Assembly: GCA_963818695.1 (NCBI GenBank)
Contig: CAWFTG010000002.1
Coordinates: 1-64,000, forward strand
From: AP-15 sp963818695
Lineage (GTDB): Bacteria > Pseudomonadota > Alphaproteobacteria > ATCC43930 > CGMCC-115725
DNA length: 64,000 bases
Direction of reading: 5' to 3'
Shown one piece after another: positions 24,935 to 33,625 of the stretch (position 1 is its first letter; every line of letters starts with the position of its first letter). Both the position numbers and the translations under genes were made by a program. The notes below the pieces were generated by a model, which ran no database searches, was not told the origin of the DNA, and was given only the letters and a program-made list of their open reading frames with translations.

Positions 24935-25456
24935 GTGATTAACTGTAGGTGGGTCGTCCGGCCTCTCCGTCGTTGGCATCACAGCTCTGGGCATCGGCGT
25001 ATTCATTGGCATATTGGTCATAGTCATGGTCACGTCTTTGCTGGGATTGCTGGCACAGTTGGCGCGGCGACTGGCGTGATTGTGTGCACGGAAATCGGGC
25101 CCGGTCTATGGAGCACGCCGCCTCATTCAAGTCGACCTTATGGCGGGCCAGGGCTCGGTCCTGAAGAAGTCAGCGGCGCACCCGTACCGTTCATCGGCGG
25201 GCCAGGATTCCCGGTCGGTATCGTTGGCGGCGAACTCGCCGCCCCGTCGATCTCCAGTGTCGGGAATGGGTCGACAACCAGCGAAATAAACCAGATTGGA
25301 AATCGAGGAAGTCTGCCTGGCTCGATAGAGATGAACTCGACGCCCGCTGTTGAGGTAATTGGCCAGGTGCCAGAGCCGTCGTCGGCGTTGATTTTCATCG
25401 CGGCTGTACTCGCGATGGCGGTGCTCCGCTCGCCGTCGCGCTGCCGGGCAAGATAA
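24935..25456 (+). CDS. Short PEP-CTERM-like protein
   Basis: 173 residues from the GTG at 24935, preceded by AGAGGAGGG. The C-terminus has VPEPSSALIF at about residues 145-154, a hydrophobic run ending AVLAMAVL, and a basic tail RSPSRCRAR: the three-part PEP-CTERM signal recognised by exosortase. The middle is glycine/proline/serine-rich and matches no family I know. The N-terminus in this frame is not a signal peptide, but the +1 frame over 24950-25070 encodes LSVVGITALGIGVFIGILVI, a strong hydrophobic segment, so a frameshift may hide the real N-terminus. It sits between two transposase copies in low-GC DNA. No exosortase gene is in view. Confidence 0.5.
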   Translation: MINCRWVVRPLRRWHHSSGHRRIHWHIGHSHGHVFAGIAGTVGAATGVIVCTEIGPGLWSTPPHSSRPYGGPGLGPEEVSGAPVPFIGGPGFPVGIVGGELAAPSISSVGNGSTTSEINQIGNRGSLPGSIEMNSTPAVEVIGQVPEPSSALIFIAAVLAMAVLRSPSRCRAR

Positions 25457-25560
25457 TGCATCTTGCAGCGTAGTTTTGGCTTCGTCGCGGTCGCCGCGGC
25501 TGCTGAAGAGCCCAGCGGCGGTCCGGGCACCGATCGCCCGACGACCTCAACTGGCAAATC

Positions 25561-26352
25561 ACGGTGACAGTTTACTTGAGTTCTCACAGCAGCGGCAGGT
25601 GCCGCTTGGCGTCCCCGTCCATTCGGGGCTTTGGGCCCGGTTTGCCGGGTGCCAGGCGCCGGCCGAGCTGCCGCTCGAGCGCCGCGATCCATTCCGGCGC
25701 CAAGCGGCCGTCCGATCGTCGGTGCCCGCTCGATCCGAGCCGTCGTCGCGGGATCGGCCGGTGCCGTGAGAAATTCAGCAAAATCAGGGATCAGTGCACG
25801 CAATGGCGCCACCGTTACCAGTTCGTCATCCTCGCCCGCGAGATGGGAACGGGCGCTCGACCATGGCCAGTCCTCGGCACGGCTCACCAGCCCCGCGGCC
25901 ACCGGATTGCGCGCGATGTATCGCGTTGCCGCCAGCAGGTGCGGCTCGTCCATCACCACCGCGCCGAAGCGGCCCTGGAATAGATGGCCCGTCCATTGGA
26001 ACCGAGCGTTGACGGCATCGGTGTGACAGCGGTGCGCTTCGGCGAAGGTCGCCCGCAGCCCATTCTGGTCGGTCGGCGTCACGATCAGGTGGACATGATT
26101 GGGCATCAGGCAATAAGCCCAGATCTCCGCGCCGGCACGCCGCGCCGCCGCCGCGATCAACTGACGGTAAAGCTGATAATCCCCCGGCCCCGAAGAACAC
26201 CGGCTCGCGACGATTGCCGCGCTGCGTGACATGATGCGGCAGGCTCGGCACAACCACGCGCGCAATCCGGGCCACTGCCCTCGGCCTCCAGCTGCCATCC
26301 TCATTCAATCGAGTTCAAGCCAGTTGCCCTATCTTGTAAACTGTCACCGTAA
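25561..26352 (-). mobile_element. Y1/REP-type transposase element, copy 2
   Basis: About 790 bases bounded by ACGGTGACAGTTTACTTGAG on the left and GTAAACTGTCACCGTAAT on the right, inverted repeats matching those of copy 1. The right end runs into five tandem copies of a 16-base unit that includes part of the repeat. Confidence 0.7.
25572..26308 (-). pseudogene. REP-associated tyrosine transposase, copy 2, frameshifted
   Basis: Closely similar to copy 1 and retaining the segment that copy lacks: EIWAYCLMPNHVHLIVTPTD with the HUH histidines. WTGHLFQGRFGAVVMDEPHL and NPVAAGLVSRAEDWPWSSAR follow. It is broken differently: an extra C in a C-run near 26185 shifts the frame after PVFFGAG, and two missing bases near 25697 shift it again after RPLGA, where copy 1 reads RPLGAPEWIAALERQLGRR. 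The sequence past 25572 toward the left is unrelated to the transposase. Confidence 0.8.
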
Positions 26353-26422
26353 TTCTGGGTCACCGTAATTCTGGGTCACCGTAATTCTGGGTCACCGTAA
26401 TTCTGGGTCACCGTAATTCTGG
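26343..26422. repeat. Five perfect tandem copies of a 16-bp unit
   Basis: GTCACCGTAATTCTGG is repeated exactly five times, 80 bases, with no mismatch. The first copy overlaps the right inverted repeat of element copy 2 (ACTGTCACCGTAAT), so the array appears to have grown from the element end. The reverse complement CCAGAATTACGGTGAC contains the outward end of the left repeat. Confidence 0.9.
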
Positions 26423-26689
26423 TCGGAAGAAGTTCAACTAAATCAGAACTATAATTTCTCCGGACTAGGGTCGCAGCGTCCGGAAAATCGCCGCAAAAGG
26501 ATGTCAATAGACGGTCAGTTGAGAACGGATTGGACCAGCATGCTTTTGTTTTCGCATATGCGTAGCCGAACAGCGGTCGGCGTACCGGGATCTCGGCGGA
26601 AGTCACAACCTTTAGAAGATGCTGCTGCAGATTTGCTGCAGATGCAGCAACCAACGATCCCTTGCGCGACTTTTGGTTGCAGACTCGTG

Positions 26690-26741
26690 CCGATCGGCGC
26701 GGCCGATGTGCCGGTCGTCATTTCGATGCTGAACTCCTATT
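26690..26741 (+). pseudogene. Internal fragment of pntB
   Basis: Encodes VPIGAADVPVVISMLNSYSG, matching PntB VPIGGADMPVVISMLNSYSG (22420-22480) with scattered base changes. Flanking sequence on both sides is unrelated to pntB, and about 400 bases of pntB between this piece and the copy at 26872 are missing. Confidence 0.8.
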
Positions 26742-26871
26742 CGGGGGGCCGCCACCGGCATAGGCTCACGCCATCGAGCGCCAATGGGCGCGAAATCACC
26801 AAAGGGGGTGGGCGAGACCTGTTCTCGACCTGATAAAACAGGCGGAACAGGAGGCGCGTGCCAAAGGCACG

Positions 26872-27265
26872 GTGAAGTATGCGATCCATCCGGTCGCCGG
26901 GCGCATGCCGGGCCACATGAACGTGCTGCTCGCCGAGGCCAACGTCCCCTATGACGAGGTATTCGAATTGGAGGAGATCAACCGCGATTTCGCCTCGACC
27001 GACGTCGCCTTAGTCATCGGCGCCAACGACGTGACCAACCCGGCCGCCAAGACCGATCCCTCCTCGCCGATCTACGGCATGCCGATCCTCGACGTCGAGC
27101 GCGCCAAGACCGTCCTCTTCGTCAAGCGCTCGATGGCGTCGGGCTACGCCGGCGTCGAGAATGAACTCTTCTACCGCAACAACACGATGATGCTGTTCGG
27201 CGACGCCAAGAAAATGTGCGAGGAAATCGTCAAGGCGCTGGAGTAATCGCACGCTACCGGGATCT
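26872..27265 (+). pseudogene. 3' fragment of pntB (duplicate of dIII domain)
   Basis: 125 codons, YAIHPVAGRMPGHMNVLLAE through KMCEEIVKALE, identical in protein to the end of PntB except one conservative change (ALVIGAND for AFVIGAND). Homology runs 19 bases beyond the stop (ACGCTACCGGGATCT) and ends at 27265, where a candidate inverted-repeat element begins. It lacks the membrane domain and the start of the NADP domain, so cannot be a working subunit. The near-absence of changes suggests a recent duplication or gene conversion. Confidence 0.88.
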
Positions 27266-27373
27266 CTAGTGCTCATAGTCAGTCACATGATTCAGCCTAT
27301 CCGCGTGGCGACAGGCCGGAAAGCGGTATCGAGCCGATCGCCGGCGAGCCACCCGTCTGATTCAGTGCACTAG
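27266..27373. repeat. Candidate 108-bp MITE-like sequence
   Basis: CTAGTGC at 27266-27272 is inverted as GCACTAG at 27367-27373. The next bases inward also share a TGATTCAG block (27288-27295 and 27358-27365). It starts exactly where the duplicated pntB homology stops. No coding content. Only one copy is in the window. Confidence 0.4.
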
Positions 27374-27461
27374 GGTCAGGGCCAACTGGAGTGATATCGT
27401 CGCAGAGGAAGAAGGGTCCGGCGGCTAAAAGCGATGGCGAAGGCATGGCGAACGGGAGGGA

Positions 27462-28658
27462 ATGATGAAGACCAGCTCTGACCACATCCTGACCAGCCAT
27501 GCCGGGAGCCTGCCGCGTCCCGATGATCTGATCGCCGCGTGGGCAAGCAATGATAAACCGGCGCTGGCGGCAAAGCTCAGATCATCGGTGACAGAGGTCG
27601 TGCGCCGGCAGAAAGAGATCGGCATCGAGGTGCCCGGTGATGGAGAGTTCGGCAAGCCGATGGCGCAGCGGGTGAATTACGGTTCTTGGTGGCGATACTC
27701 GTGGAACCGCCTCGGCGGGCTCGATCCTCACGGCCCCAGCTTGTACGAGATGGAGCCGAGGCGTTCTTCGCCCGGTCAAGTCGTGCTGACGAGCTTTGGC
27801 GATCGCCGCGACCGAATGCGGTTCGCCGCGGCTTATGGCGATCCCGATTCCGGCATTACGACCGGCCCGAGGCCGCCAGCGCCGATCTGTGTCGCTCCGA
27901 TCCACTATGCCGGGCACGAGGCGATCCAGAAAGACATCGGCAATTTCACGGCGGCATTGCAGGCCGCCGGCGTGGAAGAAGGCTTTATGACTGCGGTCGC
28001 TCCGGGCAGCGCCTCGCGGATCGGCAATTCATATTACAAGACGGAGGAGGAACTGCTCTACGCCTGCGCCGATGCGATGCGCGAGGAGTACAAGGCGATC
28101 CTCGACGCCGGCCTGATCCTGCAGCTCGACGATCCGGCGATCGCCGAGAACTGGGACATGATCAATCCGGAGCCGAGCGTCGAGGAATACAAGAAATTCT
28201 CCATGGTCCGGGTCGAGGCGCTCAATCACGCAATCCGCGGCCTACCTCAGGACCGCATCCGCTTCCATTTGTGTTGGGGCAGCTGGCACGGGCCGCACAT
28301 CACCGACATCGCGATGCGCGACATCGTCGATGTCATGCTGGCGGTCAACGCGCACGCCTACTCGTTCGAGGCCGGAAATGTCCGCCACGAGCACGAGTGG
28401 AAGGTCTGGCAGGACGTCAGGCTGCCCGACGACAAGGTAATCCTGCCCGGTGTCGTCAGTCACGCCACCAATGTCGTCGAGCACCCCGAGCTCGTCGCGG
28501 AACGCATCCTGCGCTTTGCAAACCTGGTCGGCCGGGAGCGGGTCATCGCCTCTACCGACTGCGGTCTCGGCGGCCGCGTCCACGCCGATATCGGCTGGGC
28601 CAAGCTCGAGGCGCTGGCCCACGGCGCAGCGCTCGCCACGCGCCAGCTCTGGCGCTGA
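27462..28658 (+). CDS. Cobalamin-independent methionine synthase II (MetE C-terminal-like) family protein
   Basis: 398 residues with the MetE catalytic barrel but no N-terminal MetE domain. Opening ILTSHAGSLPRPDDLIAAW is the family start; VPGDGEFGKPMAQRVNYGSW follows. LILQLDDPAIAENWDMINP, RFHLCWGSWHGPHITDIAMR (zinc His and Cys region) and FEAGNVRHEHEWKVWQDVRL continue the barrel, and VIASTDCGLGGRVHADIGWA supplies the last zinc Cys. Homologues include methyltransferases acting on small thiols and lyases acting on epoxyalkane adducts, so the substrate is open. Followed 30 bases later by a methyltransferase gene. Confidence 0.82.
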   Translation: MMKTSSDHILTSHAGSLPRPDDLIAAWASNDKPALAAKLRSSVTEVVRRQKEIGIEVPGDGEFGKPMAQRVNYGSWWRYSWNRLGGLDPHGPSLYEMEPRRSSPGQVVLTSFGDRRDRMRFAAAYGDPDSGITTGPRPPAPICVAPIHYAGHEAIQKDIGNFTAALQAAGVEEGFMTAVAPGSASRIGNSYYKTEEELLYACADAMREEYKAILDAGLILQLDDPAIAENWDMINPEPSVEEYKKFSMVRVEALNHAIRGLPQDRIRFHLCWGSWHGPHITDIAMRDIVDVMLAVNAHAYSFEAGNVRHEHEWKVWQDVRLPDDKVILPGVVSHATNVVEHPELVAERILRFANLVGRERVIASTDCGLGGRVHADIGWAKLEALAHGAALATRQLWR

Positions 28659-28688
28659 ACCATCCGCGCGGCCCGAGTTGAGCTCCGA

Positions 28689-29765
28689 GTGAAGTCCCTC
28701 AAGCGACTTACCGCGCGACTCGGCGCGCCGGGACGGGGAAGGATCACGGCACTTCTCGGGGGCGTCGCCAACGAATTTGGGAAGCGCGACTCTAATCGGC
28801 TTTATTTTGGACGCGATTACGTCGATCGCGAAATCGAGATCCTGAACATCAAGGCGCTCGGCTACGAGATCGGGCGCGCGCTCGCCGGCGAAATGTTGTC
28901 ACGCACTGTCGAGCGAGCGCCCAACCTGGAGCTGGGGTCAAAGCTGTGCACGCAGTCGGATGTCGAAAGCGACTGGTTCATCTTCTGGGCACGGGAGATG
29001 AAAGTGGCGCCGATATACCACCGGAAGCTCTGGGAACTCTCCTATATCGCCCAGGCTTTGTGGGGTGCCGGCAAGCTCCGGCCGGGTATGGCAGGTGTTG
29101 GTTTCGGCTGCGGACAGGAAGTACTGCCCAGCCTATTCGCCAAGCACGGCGTGCAGGTCATGGCGACCGATCTTCCGCCGCATCGGGCCGAGGCCAAGGA
29201 GTGGAATGCGTCTGGACAATATGCAGCCTCGGCCGAAGCATCGCGTCGGCGCGATATCTGCCCTGACGAGAAATTGCTCTCCTCTATTGGGTTCCGCCAT
29301 GTCGACATGAGGGCGATCCCGTCGGAGTTCGCCCGGAAATTCGATTTTTGCTGGTCGTCTTGCGCCCTAGAACATCTCGGCAGTATCGCCAATGGGCTCA
29401 GGTTCATCGAGCAATCGTTGACAACCCTGAAGCCAGGCGGTCTGGCTGTTCATACTACCGAATTCAACCTCAGCCCTGGCGCCACGGTCGACCATCGCGA
29501 CACCGTGCTCTATCAGGAGCGGCACATCGTTCCCTTTGCCCAAAAACTGCGCGAGCAAGGCCATAAAATAACGGAATTGGATTTTTCCCGAGGCGAGGGT
29601 TTTCTGGATAATTTTGTCGACATCCCGCCTTGGCCGAATGAAACCGTTGGTCCGCGCTTTTGGCCATACGGCTGTTTGAAGGTCTACCTTCAGGGTTTCA
29701 CTTGCACTTCCTTGGGCCTGGTTATTCGGACCAAACAAGAGCCGACCCCGCCTCCGATCACATAA
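28689..29765 (+). CDS. SAM-dependent methyltransferase-like protein
   Basis: 358 residues from a GTG. The central part has a class I layout: GMAGVGFGCGQEVLPSLFAK at about 133-152 (motif I, with GFGCG in place of DxGxG), then GVQVMATDLPPHRAEAKEWN (motif II acid), FDFCWSSCALEHLGSIANGL and LTTLKPGGLAVHTTEFN. A ~125-residue N-terminal part has no recognised domain. Proteins of this shape often sit in surface glycan clusters, but no such cluster is here. Probably cotranscribed with the MetE-like gene. Confidence 0.65.
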   Translation: MKSLKRLTARLGAPGRGRITALLGGVANEFGKRDSNRLYFGRDYVDREIEILNIKALGYEIGRALAGEMLSRTVERAPNLELGSKLCTQSDVESDWFIFWAREMKVAPIYHRKLWELSYIAQALWGAGKLRPGMAGVGFGCGQEVLPSLFAKHGVQVMATDLPPHRAEAKEWNASGQYAASAEASRRRDICPDEKLLSSIGFRHVDMRAIPSEFARKFDFCWSSCALEHLGSIANGLRFIEQSLTTLKPGGLAVHTTEFNLSPGATVDHRDTVLYQERHIVPFAQKLREQGHKITELDFSRGEGFLDNFVDIPPWPNETVGPRFWPYGCLKVYLQGFTCTSLGLVIRTKQEPTPPPIT

Positions 29766-30015
29766 GGCACTTGGCTTGAGAAGACCGGAAGCGGGGTACC
29801 GGCGGGGCTCTGTGTGCGGCGGGTTGGGTTTTGCCGAACAAATTTTGGCGTTCGTGTCGCCGATCGTGCCTTGGCTGGCTTTCGGTCACACTGCGACCGC
29901 GCTTTGCACTACCGAGCGCGCCGCTCAATCTTATGCATTTGCGAGGGCGGACGGAAGCGTTGCGACCGCTCGCCCGAACGGCTAATCAGCGTTTCGTTCA
30001 GTCTATCCGAAAGGG

Positions 30016-30477
30016 ATGGTGATGAACCGGCGCCGGCAAATCCAACTCACCCCTGACGAGCAAGCCGCCTTCCTGCGCGAGCACCGCAAGGCCGCTCTGG
30101 CGACGATCGGCAAGGACGGGTTTCCCCATGTTGTGGCGATGAATTTCCTGGCGAAGGATGGCGCCTTTTACATGACTTCCTATGGCAAGGCGCAGAAGGT
30201 GCTGAATATTCGGCGCAACGCCAAAGTCGCGCTGATGGCGGAGACTGGAGACAAATACGCGGAACTGCGTGGCGTCATGATCCGCGGCGAATGCGAGATC
30301 ATCGAGGGGGCCGACGCCGTTCGCCAGGTCTTCGCCGCAATGGCCGAGGCGCGCGGTGCCCCGCCGGGCGAACGGCCGCGCGGATCGGTCGACCGCGCGC
30401 CAAAGCGCGTCGTGCTGAAGATAGTCCCGGAAAAGATCACCAGCTGGGATCACCGCAAGCTCGGCGGCGCTTACTAA
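30016..30477 (+). CDS. Pyridoxamine 5'-phosphate oxidase-like (split-barrel) protein
   Basis: 153 residues with the flavin-binding split-barrel fold: IQLTPDEQAAFLREHRKAAL, ATIGKDGFPHVVAMNFLAKD, FYMTSYGKAQKVLNIRRNAK, then VALMAETGDKYAELRGVMIR. The KAxKVxNIRRNPKVAL-like stretch is typical of the F420/FMN-dependent PPOX group. Two in-frame ATGs (30016 and 30022) are possible. Tail-to-tail with the DUF4340 gene, 7 bases apart. Substrate unknown. Confidence 0.82.
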   Translation: MVMNRRRQIQLTPDEQAAFLREHRKAALATIGKDGFPHVVAMNFLAKDGAFYMTSYGKAQKVLNIRRNAKVALMAETGDKYAELRGVMIRGECEIIEGADAVRQVFAAMAEARGAPPGERPRGSVDRAPKRVVLKIVPEKITSWDHRKLGGAY

Positions 30478-30484
30478 CGCCCGA

Positions 30485-31507
30485 TCAGGATCCCTTGGCC
30501 GGTTCGACGAGGTCGGCGAGCTTGGTCCTCAGCAAGTTCGCCTTGTATGCCGGGATCGCATAGGTCCAGTGCGAGAGTTTGTCCTCGATCTTTCTCGCCT
30601 CCGCCTCGGCTGAACCGGAGGCGGTTGCGGAAATTGCGATCCAATTGCTCTTGTCGCGCTCCATCAGGCGCAGATCGACCGTCAGTCCGTCGAAGGTGGT
30701 GAAAGACGCCGTCACGACGTCCTTGTCGGGGACCGGCAATTCGCCAGCCGGCTTGACGTCGTCGAGGTCGAGGGTCTCGAGCGCAGTCGCGGGCCCGCCA
30801 ATCGTGCTCTCGCTCTTGAATTTTGTGTCGGCCGGCGCGTCCGCGACGGCAAAGCTCGCATCGGGCGCCGCGCGGCTGATGACGAGTTTGCTTCCGTCCG
30901 GCTGGGTCAGAGTGACCTTGGCGATCTTCTTCTCGGAGATATTGATGATCTGCCGGTCGAGCCAGCTTGCCGGATCACCGGACGGATCCAGCGTGCCGCG
31001 CGCGAGCCAACTCTGCGCCTCCCCAGGCTTGCGCAGATAGACCCCGTCATTGCCGGCGCCCAGCCGATCGTAGCGCCGTTTGCCGACGATGGCCTGGGCA
31101 AGATCTCCGCCCGATTTGTCCTTGACCGCGACCAAGGCGGATTTTCCGTTGCTGGGGTCCTCGACCTCGAGCCGCGGGTAGAGATCGGGGTTCTGGGTCT
31201 TTGGCTCGACCAGTGTCAAATCCGCCATCGCCCGCACGATCTGGCTGATCTTGGCGGCGTTCGCCGGATAACTCCCCTTCTCGGCGACGAGCCAGCTGTT
31301 GCCGTCGCGGATAAAGGTCATGCTCGTGCCGTTGCGCGACACCGTGACCGACGCGACATCGCCGAGCTTCGATGCGAGCGCCGGAAAGGCCGGCTGGCCC
31401 GGTGCCGCGCGGCTGACGCCGCGGTCTCCGGAGGCGAGCACTGCGATCGCGATCGCGACAAGAACGGCCGTTGCAGAAGCAAGGAGGATCAGAGAGCGTG
31501 ACTGCAT
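30485..31507 (-). CDS. DUF4340 protein of Gld-like ABC operon
   Basis: 340 residues with an N-terminal membrane anchor (LILLASATAVLVAIAIAVLA, residues 6-25) and a large extracytoplasmic part made of repeated beta segments such as VTVSRNGTSMTFIRDGNSWL and KVTLTQPDGSKLVISRAAPD. DUF4340 genes regularly follow GldG-like genes in Proteobacteria. Function not established. Starts 6 bases after the gldG-like stop; last gene of the four-gene operon. Confidence 0.82.
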   Translation of the reverse strand: MQSRSLILLASATAVLVAIAIAVLASGDRGVSRAAPGQPAFPALASKLGDVASVTVSRNGTSMTFIRDGNSWLVAEKGSYPANAAKISQIVRAMADLTLVEPKTQNPDLYPRLEVEDPSNGKSALVAVKDKSGGDLAQAIVGKRRYDRLGAGNDGVYLRKPGEAQSWLARGTLDPSGDPASWLDRQIINISEKKIAKVTLTQPDGSKLVISRAAPDASFAVADAPADTKFKSESTIGGPATALETLDLDDVKPAGELPVPDKDVVTASFTTFDGLTVDLRLMERDKSNWIAISATASGSAEAEARKIEDKLSHWTYAIPAYKANLLRTKLADLVEPAKGS

Positions 31508-31513
31508 TTGCGA

Positions 31514-33404
31514 TCACGCCTCAGTAATGCGCCGGCTGCGACGGCGCAGCCGCAGCGCGCCGAGCACAATGGCCGCTGCAGCGACGATGATCGGGATCAG
31601 CGCAATGTCGAGAAATTCGAGCCCGGTCTTCAGATGCCCGATGTTGCTGCGCAGCGCGGCCTGCACGTCGCGCAACTGGCGGCGCGTTTGCACCATGTCG
31701 GCGCGAAATTCCTCGATCGCTTTGGTCTGCTCCTCCGATAGGCTTGCCGGCGCGTTTGCCTGGTCCTTGCCGGTAAGGCTGGCGAGCTTGGCCTGGGTGT
31801 CCTTGAGCTTCGCCTGCAAAGCGCGCTCCTTATCGCTGTAACGTGCCTGTGCCTCGCTCTGGATCCGCTCGACAACCTCGAACGGGCGCGCCGAGGTGCC
31901 GCGGCTGCGCAAACCAACCAGATCGTCGCCGCCGGCCAGCACCTCGATGGCATTGGCGACAAAGTCCCCATTGTTGGCCGTCGGGACGAGGACTCGCTGG
32001 CCGAAAAACTCCTGCTTCTGCAGCCAGAAACGATCGTCGAGCATGTCGGTATCGGCGACGACGACGACGCTGATCGGTTTGGCCGATTGCTTCAGCCACT
32101 CGGCCGCGGGAGCCGGCTCCGGCGGCGGTGGCGGCACCTCGCCTTCCTTCGCCTCGGGCTTGGCGGGCTCCTGCGGCTTCGGCGGGCCGTCGGGAAAGGC
32201 GGTTTCCGCCGTGCCGATGACGTGAGCGGCCAATATGTAGCGTTTGTCGTCCGGTTTGAATTCGGCGAGCAGGCCCGCGACATCGGGCAGCCCAGTCAGC
32301 TTTTCGGCCGGGATCTTCATCGAGTTCGGGCGATGTCGTGATCAGCGGCTCGATCGTCGTTTTGGCTCCCTCGATCGGCTCGATGATCCCGGGGGTAGCC
32401 ATCATCACGTGGCTCAGATCGGCCGTGATCATGTCGGTGCGATTGAGGTTGTCGGACTTCAGGTTGAGCCAGGCGATGTAGTCGAGCGGCCGCGTTCCGC
32501 CGCGCGCTCCCGGCACCCCGACTCGCTGCGCGTCGCGGCGATCACCTGCGACCGTATTCGCCGGCACATCGAAGCCCCAGGATTTGAACAGCCGTTGGAG
32601 ATTGCTGGCGGTCGGCGAGCCGGGCGGATTGAGCTGGCTCGGATGCGAGGCCTGCAGCTCGGAGAGCGGATCGACAAAGACGAGCGCCTTGCCGCCTTTC
32701 AGGACGAACTGGTCGATCGCGAACAGTGTCTTGTCCGGCAGGTTCTGCGGATGCACGAGCATCAGCACATCGACATCGGGCGGGATCGCATCGATGTTGG
32801 CGGCCAGCGGCTTGACCGTATCGAGCTGCTGCAATTGCTCCATGACTGCCATCGGCTCGGCCGGACGGCCGCGCATCATCGCCATCATGTCGCCTTCGAG
32901 CGGCAACGTGCTGATCAAGCCGACGACCGTCTTCTTGGGAAACGCCAAGCTGTGGACGAGCTTGGTCAGATCGTATTCGAGAAAGCGCTCGCGCTCGGGT
33001 TGGAAGAACGCAATGACCTGCTGGTCGTCGGTCGAGTTGGTCGCGGCGAGACCGAAATAGACCTGCTCGCCTCCGACATCGAGCGGCACCCCTTGCAGCC
33101 CGAAAGCGACTGCGCGGTCTTCGGCATCCGAGAACGGCAAGGGGTTATAGACCTCGAGCCGGATCTTGCCGTGGGACGCTGCGACATATTGATCGAGCAA
33201 CTCGCGCACGCGCTGGGCATAGACGCCGTAAGACGGGACTTCGTCGGCGAGGCGGGTCGAATAATAGAACCGCAAGGTGATCGGCTCTTCGATCCTGGCG
33301 AGCGTTCGCAACGTGCCGCTGGACAGCGTGTAAAGGTGCTCACCGGTGAGGTCGAGCCGCCACGCAAAAAGGCGGGCGGCGATGATGTTGACCGAAATCA
33401 GCAT
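31514..33404 (-). CDS. GldG-like ABC-associated membrane protein, frameshifted
   Basis: About 630 residues after repair: N-terminal membrane segment, a long periplasmic domain and a C-terminal membrane helix (IALIPIIVAAAAIVLGALRL) with basic tail RLRRRSRR. LDLTGEHLYTLSSGTLRTLA opens the family-typical 'xxYxLSxxTxxxL' region; PQNLPDKTLFAIDQFVLKGG and ALVFVDPLSE belong to the GldG/DUF7088-like part. Near 32332 an extra C (CCCGAAC) shifts the frame; the continuation is SMKIPAEKLTGLPDVAGLLA. A coiled-coil stretch (KDTQAKLASLTGKDQANAPA) precedes the last helix. The true start may be the ATG at 33486, needing one further indel. Confidence 0.78.
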
Positions 33405-33500
33405 CAGCGCGATGCAGAGCGAGCGCGGTGACGGCGACAGCGCGCCGCGACGCGAAAAAGCCGCGAAGGCGATCGGGAACCGCCATTACAAGGCCACCCC

Positions 33501-33606
33501 GTCGTCACCCCCGCGGAAGCGGGGGTCCAGAGCCTGCCCCTGGCTCGAACGAGGGGCGATGGGGGAGAACTGGGGTCCTGGGTTCTCGCTTTCGCGGGAA
33601 TGACGA
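33501..33606. repeat. Paired REP-like palindromes between gldF-like and gldG-like genes
   Basis: CCCCCGC-GGAA-GCGGGGG at 33508-33525 is a perfect hairpin inside GTCGTCA...TCCAG. The mirrored unit at about 33573-33606 reads CTGGGTTCTCGCTTTCGCGG and ends in AATGACGA. Two inverted units about 50 bases apart form a BIME-like pair. It interrupts an otherwise tight operon. Confidence 0.7.
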
Positions 33607-33625
33607 AGTGATGCCATCATCGCTC

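Noticed and set aside
26343..26422. Tandem 16-bp repeats as a CRISPR array
   Set aside because: Units are directly adjacent with no spacers, the unit is shorter than a CRISPR repeat, and no cas genes are near. They fit growth from the transposon end.
27270..27461. A riboswitch upstream of the MetE-like gene
   Set aside because: I could not fit the region to SAM, SAH or cobalamin consensus elements; the inverted repeat there fits a small mobile sequence better.
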